Below, in pieces: positions 5,413 to 8,109 of a stretch of 8,109 nt of DNA. Both the position numbers and the translations under genes were made by a program. Below the pieces are notes generated by a model. It searched no databases and was not told the DNA's origin. It worked only from the letters and a program-made list of their open reading frames with translations. The stretch is taken from the NCBI GenBank assembly GCA_009787745.1, contig WQST01000108.1, forward strand, positions 1 to 8,109. The letters are read 5' to 3'. Numbering within the stretch: the first letter of the stretch is position 1; every line of letters begins with the position of its first letter. Source of the stretch: Lachnospiraceae bacterium (lineage in GTDB: Bacteria; Bacillota; Clostridia; Lachnospirales; Lachnospiraceae).

Positions 5413-8109
5413 TTATACTCTTTCTAAGGCAATTTTTACTGCTTCACCGTTAATATTCCAATCACGCACGGCGGCGGCATTATTAAGCGGCGCTTCGCCT
5501 AACTTATCAGCGAGGACTTTCGCCGCGATTACATCGTGATTTCTCGCGATAATACCGGTGATGCGCGGATTGTCGGATATTTGAATCAGGATATGGTCGG
5601 TTACTTCGAAGTCGGCTTCTTTGCGCATGGTCTGGATTTTAGAGATAAGTTCGTAAACGAAACCTTCTTCGATCAATTCGTCGGTTAACTGCGTATTGAT
5701 AACGACTGTTATTTTATTGTCTGCTTCGGTGATATAACCTTCTTTTTGGGTGATATCAATTAAAAGGTCTTCTTCGGTAAGGGTTACTTCGGTATCGGAA
5801 ACGGTGAAGATAATATGGCCATTGGCTTTTAATTCATCCATCGCCTGATTCCCGTCAATCACAGCGAGGGTCTTTTGGATACCGCCGAGTTGCTTACCGT
5901 ATTTCGGACCGACGGTGCGAAGCTGTGGTTTAAAAGTATAGCTTGTAAATTCGCGGACATCGTCAGAGAAAGTGACTTCTTTGACGTTTAGCTCTTCTTT
6001 TATGATATCAAGGTAAAAATCGGCAAGGCTTTCCGGTGCTTTGATAATCATCGCCGACAAAGGCTGGCGGTTTTTGATATTGGCGTTATTACGGCAGGCG
6101 CGCCCTTTCACGACGATATCAAGGACCTCATCCATTGACACGGCAAGTTCTTCATCAATCATGCTTTTATCCGCCGTGGGAAAATCGCATAAATGGATGC
6201 TTTCGGGCGCGGATTTATCAAGGGTCAGAACAAGGTTTGTGTAAATGTCGTCGGTCATGAAGGGAATCATCGGCGCGGCACACTTACATAAGGTGACAAG
6301 GGTTGTATAGAGTGTCATGTAGGCGTTTATTTTGTCCTGCTCCATACCACCCGCCCAGAAGCGTTCACGGCTCCTGCGGACATACCAATTGGACATATCA
6401 TCAACGAATTTTTCGAGCGTTCGGGCGGCTTCGGTGATGCGGTAGTTATTAAGGTGGTCGTCAACCTGAATAATCAAGGTATTTAATTTTGATAAAAGCC
6501 ATTTATCCATGACCGTTAAGGAAGCAAATTTTAACTCGTACTTCGACGCGTCGAATTGGTCAATATTGGCATACAGGACGTAGAAAGCGTAGGTATTCCA
6601 TAAGGTTCCCATGAAACGGCGCTGCCCTTCGACGACGGCGCGGCCGTGGAAGCGGTTGGGGAGCCAAGGCGCGGAATTGACGCAAAAATACCAACGGACA
6701 GCATCGGCGCCGTAGTTTTCCAAAGCTTCGAAGGGGTCGATGGCATTGCCCTTGGACTTAGACATTTTGACGCCTTTTTCGTCGGAAACATGACCCAGAA
6801 CGATGCAGTTTTCGTATGGGGACTTGCCGAACAGAATCGTCGATTCGGCTAACAGGGAATAAAACCAGCCGCGGGTTTGGTCAACCGCTTCGGAAATGAA
6901 CTGAGCAGGGAACTGGGCGTTAAAAAGGTCGTGGTTTTCGAAAGGGTAGTGGTGCTGGGCGAATGGCATCGCCCCTGAATCAAACCAGCAATCAATGACT
7001 TCGGGGACGCGGTGCATTATTCCGTTAGCGCATTTCGGGCATGTTCCTGTTATTTCGTCGATATATGGGCGGTGGAGTTCTACGGTCTGAGCCTGCGGAT
7101 TTCCGCTTAATTTTTCGAGGTCGTCACGACTGCCAACGGATTCAAAGTGACCGCAGTCAGCGCATTCCCAAATATTAAGGGGTGTACCCCAGTAGCGGTT
7201 ACGCGAAACGGCCCAGTCCTGAATGTTTTCGAGCCAGTCGCCGAAACGTCCCTTACCGAGGGATTCGGGAATCCAATTGATGGTGTTATTATTGCGGATG
7301 AGGTCGTCTTTGACGGCGGTCATTTTGATATACCATGATTCGCGGGCATAGTAGATAAGCGGTGTGTCACAGCGCCAGCAATGGGGGTAATTATGTAAAA
7401 AATCGGGCGCTGAAAAGAGTTTTCCGCTTTTTTCTAAGTCGGCGATAATCATTGGGTCGGCTTTTTTGACGAAAATTCCTGCATAGGCGGTTTCTTCGGT
7501 CATTTCGCCTTTACTGTTGACAAGTTGAACGAAGGGCATATCGTACTTAGCGCAAACTTTTTGGTCGTCCTCACCGAAAGCGGGGGCGACATGGACGACA
7601 CCTGTTCCGTCGGTTAGAGTGACGAACTCATCACAGACGACGAACCAAGCTTTTTTATTTTGGTTAGCGACGATATCGCGGGCGAAATCAAAGAGCGGTT
7701 CGTATTCGCGGTATTCTAAATCTTTTCCTTTGAGCGTTGAAAGCAATTCATAACAGGTGTTATTTTCGCCTTCGGCTCCCTCTTTTTGGGCTAAACCGCC
7801 TAAAACTCTGTCAAGCAGTGCTTCGGCGAGATAATAGGTATAGCCGTCAATGGCTTTCACTTTCGCGTAAGTTTCATTGGGGTTAACACATAGCCCTAAG
7901 TTCGAAGGCAGTGTCCAGGGGGTGGTAGTCCAGGCAAGGATGCAGGCGTCCTCGTCTTTTAGTTTAAAGCGGACGACGGCGGAGCGTTCTTTGATATCTT
8001 TGTAACCCTGAGCGACCTCATGCGATGATAGCGGGGTACCGCAACGGGGGCAATAGGGAACGATTTTGAAACCTTTGTATAAAAGGTCTTTGTCCCAAAT
8101 CTGCTTTAG
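5413..8109 (-). CDS. ileS: Isoleucyl-tRNA synthetase, type 2 (C-terminal 898 residues; N-terminus beyond the right edge)
   Basis: Class I aminoacyl-tRNA synthetase that charges tRNA-Ile. The frame is open from the stop TAA at 5413-5415 to the window end; the GTG at 7860 is an internal Val codon, not a start. Numbering from the first visible residue: CPRC (20-23) and the editing-domain motifs WTTTPWT (60-66) and HVAPAFGEDD (173-182); CWRCDTP (244-250); DWAVSRNRYWG (298-308); a zinc-ribbon pair CADC (316-319) and CPKC (357-360); KMSKS (448-452) followed by KGN; and the helical anticodon-binding domain from MDKWLLSKLN (534 onwards). Type 2 enzymes are about 1040 residues, so about 140 residues, including the HIGH motif, are missing to the right. 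The layout and the long C-terminal extension with TQLTDELIEEGFVYEL match the type 2 class, which includes enzymes naturally tolerant of mupirocin. The GCS2 gene follows after 4 nt. Any T-box leader would be outside the window. Confidence 0.97.
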   Translation of the reverse strand, partial: LKQIWDKDLLYKGFKIVPYCPRCGTPLSSHEVAQGYKDIKERSAVVRFKLKDEDACILAWTTTPWTLPSNLGLCVNPNETYAKVKAIDGYTYYLAEALLDRVLGGLAQKEGAEGENNTCYELLSTLKGKDLEYREYEPLFDFARDIVANQNKKAWFVVCDEFVTLTDGTGVVHVAPAFGEDDQKVCAKYDMPFVQLVNSKGEMTEETAYAGIFVKKADPMIIADLEKSGKLFSAPDFLHNYPHCWRCDTPLIYYARESWYIKMTAVKDDLIRNNNTINWIPESLGKGRFGDWLENIQDWAVSRNRYWGTPLNIWECADCGHFESVGSRDDLEKLSGNPQAQTVELHRPYIDEITGTCPKCANGIMHRVPEVIDCWFDSGAMPFAQHHYPFENHDLFNAQFPAQFISEAVDQTRGWFYSLLAESTILFGKSPYENCIVLGHVSDEKGVKMSKSKGNAIDPFEALENYGADAVRWYFCVNSAPWLPNRFHGRAVVEGQRRFMGTLWNTYAFYVLYANIDQFDASKYELKFASLTVMDKWLLSKLNTLIIQVDDHLNNYRITEAARTLEKFVDDMSNWYVRRSRERFWAGGMEQDKINAYMTLYTTLVTLCKCAAPMIPFMTDDIYTNLVLTLDKSAPESIHLCDFPTADKSMIDEELAVSMDEVLDIVVKGRACRNNANIKNRQPLSAMIIKAPESLADFYLDIIKEELNVKEVTFSDDVREFTSYTFKPQLRTVGPKYGKQLGGIQKTLAVIDGNQAMDELKANGHIIFTVSDTEVTLTEEDLLIDITQKEGYITEADNKITVVINTQLTDELIEEGFVYELISKIQTMRKEADFEVTDHILIQISDNPRITGIIARNHDVIAAKVLADKLGEAPLNNAAAVRDWNINGEAVKIALERV

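Noticed and set aside
6531..6791. Small minus-strand reading frame inside ileS
   Set aside because: It overlaps the IleRS catalytic region, including KMSKS, in another frame; it has no recognisable domain and is explained as a shadow of ileS.
5413..7860. Complete gene starting at the GTG at 7860
   Set aside because: The frame continues without a stop to 8109 and encodes more of the IleRS editing domain (YCPRCGTP, WTTTPWT). The gene is cut by the window edge.

Overview
The window looks like chromosomal DNA from an anaerobic Bacillota bacterium, most likely a clostridium-like lineage. The basis is the type 2 (long) isoleucyl-tRNA synthetase, strong AGGAG-type ribosome binding sites, TTG and GTG starts, an ECF nickel/cobalt transporter and a LarE protein of the cysteine-bearing kind. 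Sampled lines of most genes run about 40-60% G+C; the exception is the gene at 2017-3108. No marker allows a species name.

All seven genes lie on the minus strand and read from high to low coordinates. In transcription order they are: the 3' part of ileS (8109-5413); a glutamate-cysteine ligase-like gene of the GCS2 family (5408-4197), 4 nt after ileS; a fused NikM/NikN-type substrate-binding membrane protein, here called LarMN (4138-3131); a VanZ-RDD membrane protein (3108-2017); the ECF transmembrane coupling protein CbiQ/LarQ (1887-1120); the ECF ATPase CbiO/LarO (1094-402); and the 5' part of larE (399-1). Gaps are 4, 58, 22, 129, 25 and 2 nt. I saw no terminator hairpin in any of them, so a single transcription unit is plausible.

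The functional core is nickel supply plus synthesis of the nickel-pincer nucleotide cofactor. LarMN, LarQ and LarO together form an energy-coupling-factor importer that lacks only a separate NikN, because that part is fused to NikM. LarE is the sulfur-inserting enzyme that makes the thiocarboxylate ligands which hold nickel. The same association is known from the Lactiplantibacillus plantarum lar locus. LarB, LarC and a LarA-family enzyme would be expected nearby but are not in the window; the left side beyond position 1 is the obvious place to look.

Three things stand out. The VanZ-RDD gene is AT-rich and splits the transporter genes. The visible part of LarE carries a CxxC pair where L. plantarum LarE has Trp and Ala, which suggests an iron-sulfur, catalytic type rather than the sacrificial type. 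A thiol-biosynthesis-like ligase lies directly upstream of the nickel genes. There are no RNA genes, CRISPR arrays, insertion sequences or mobile-element genes. No stretch over 300 nt is without a gene; the longest gap is 129 nt.
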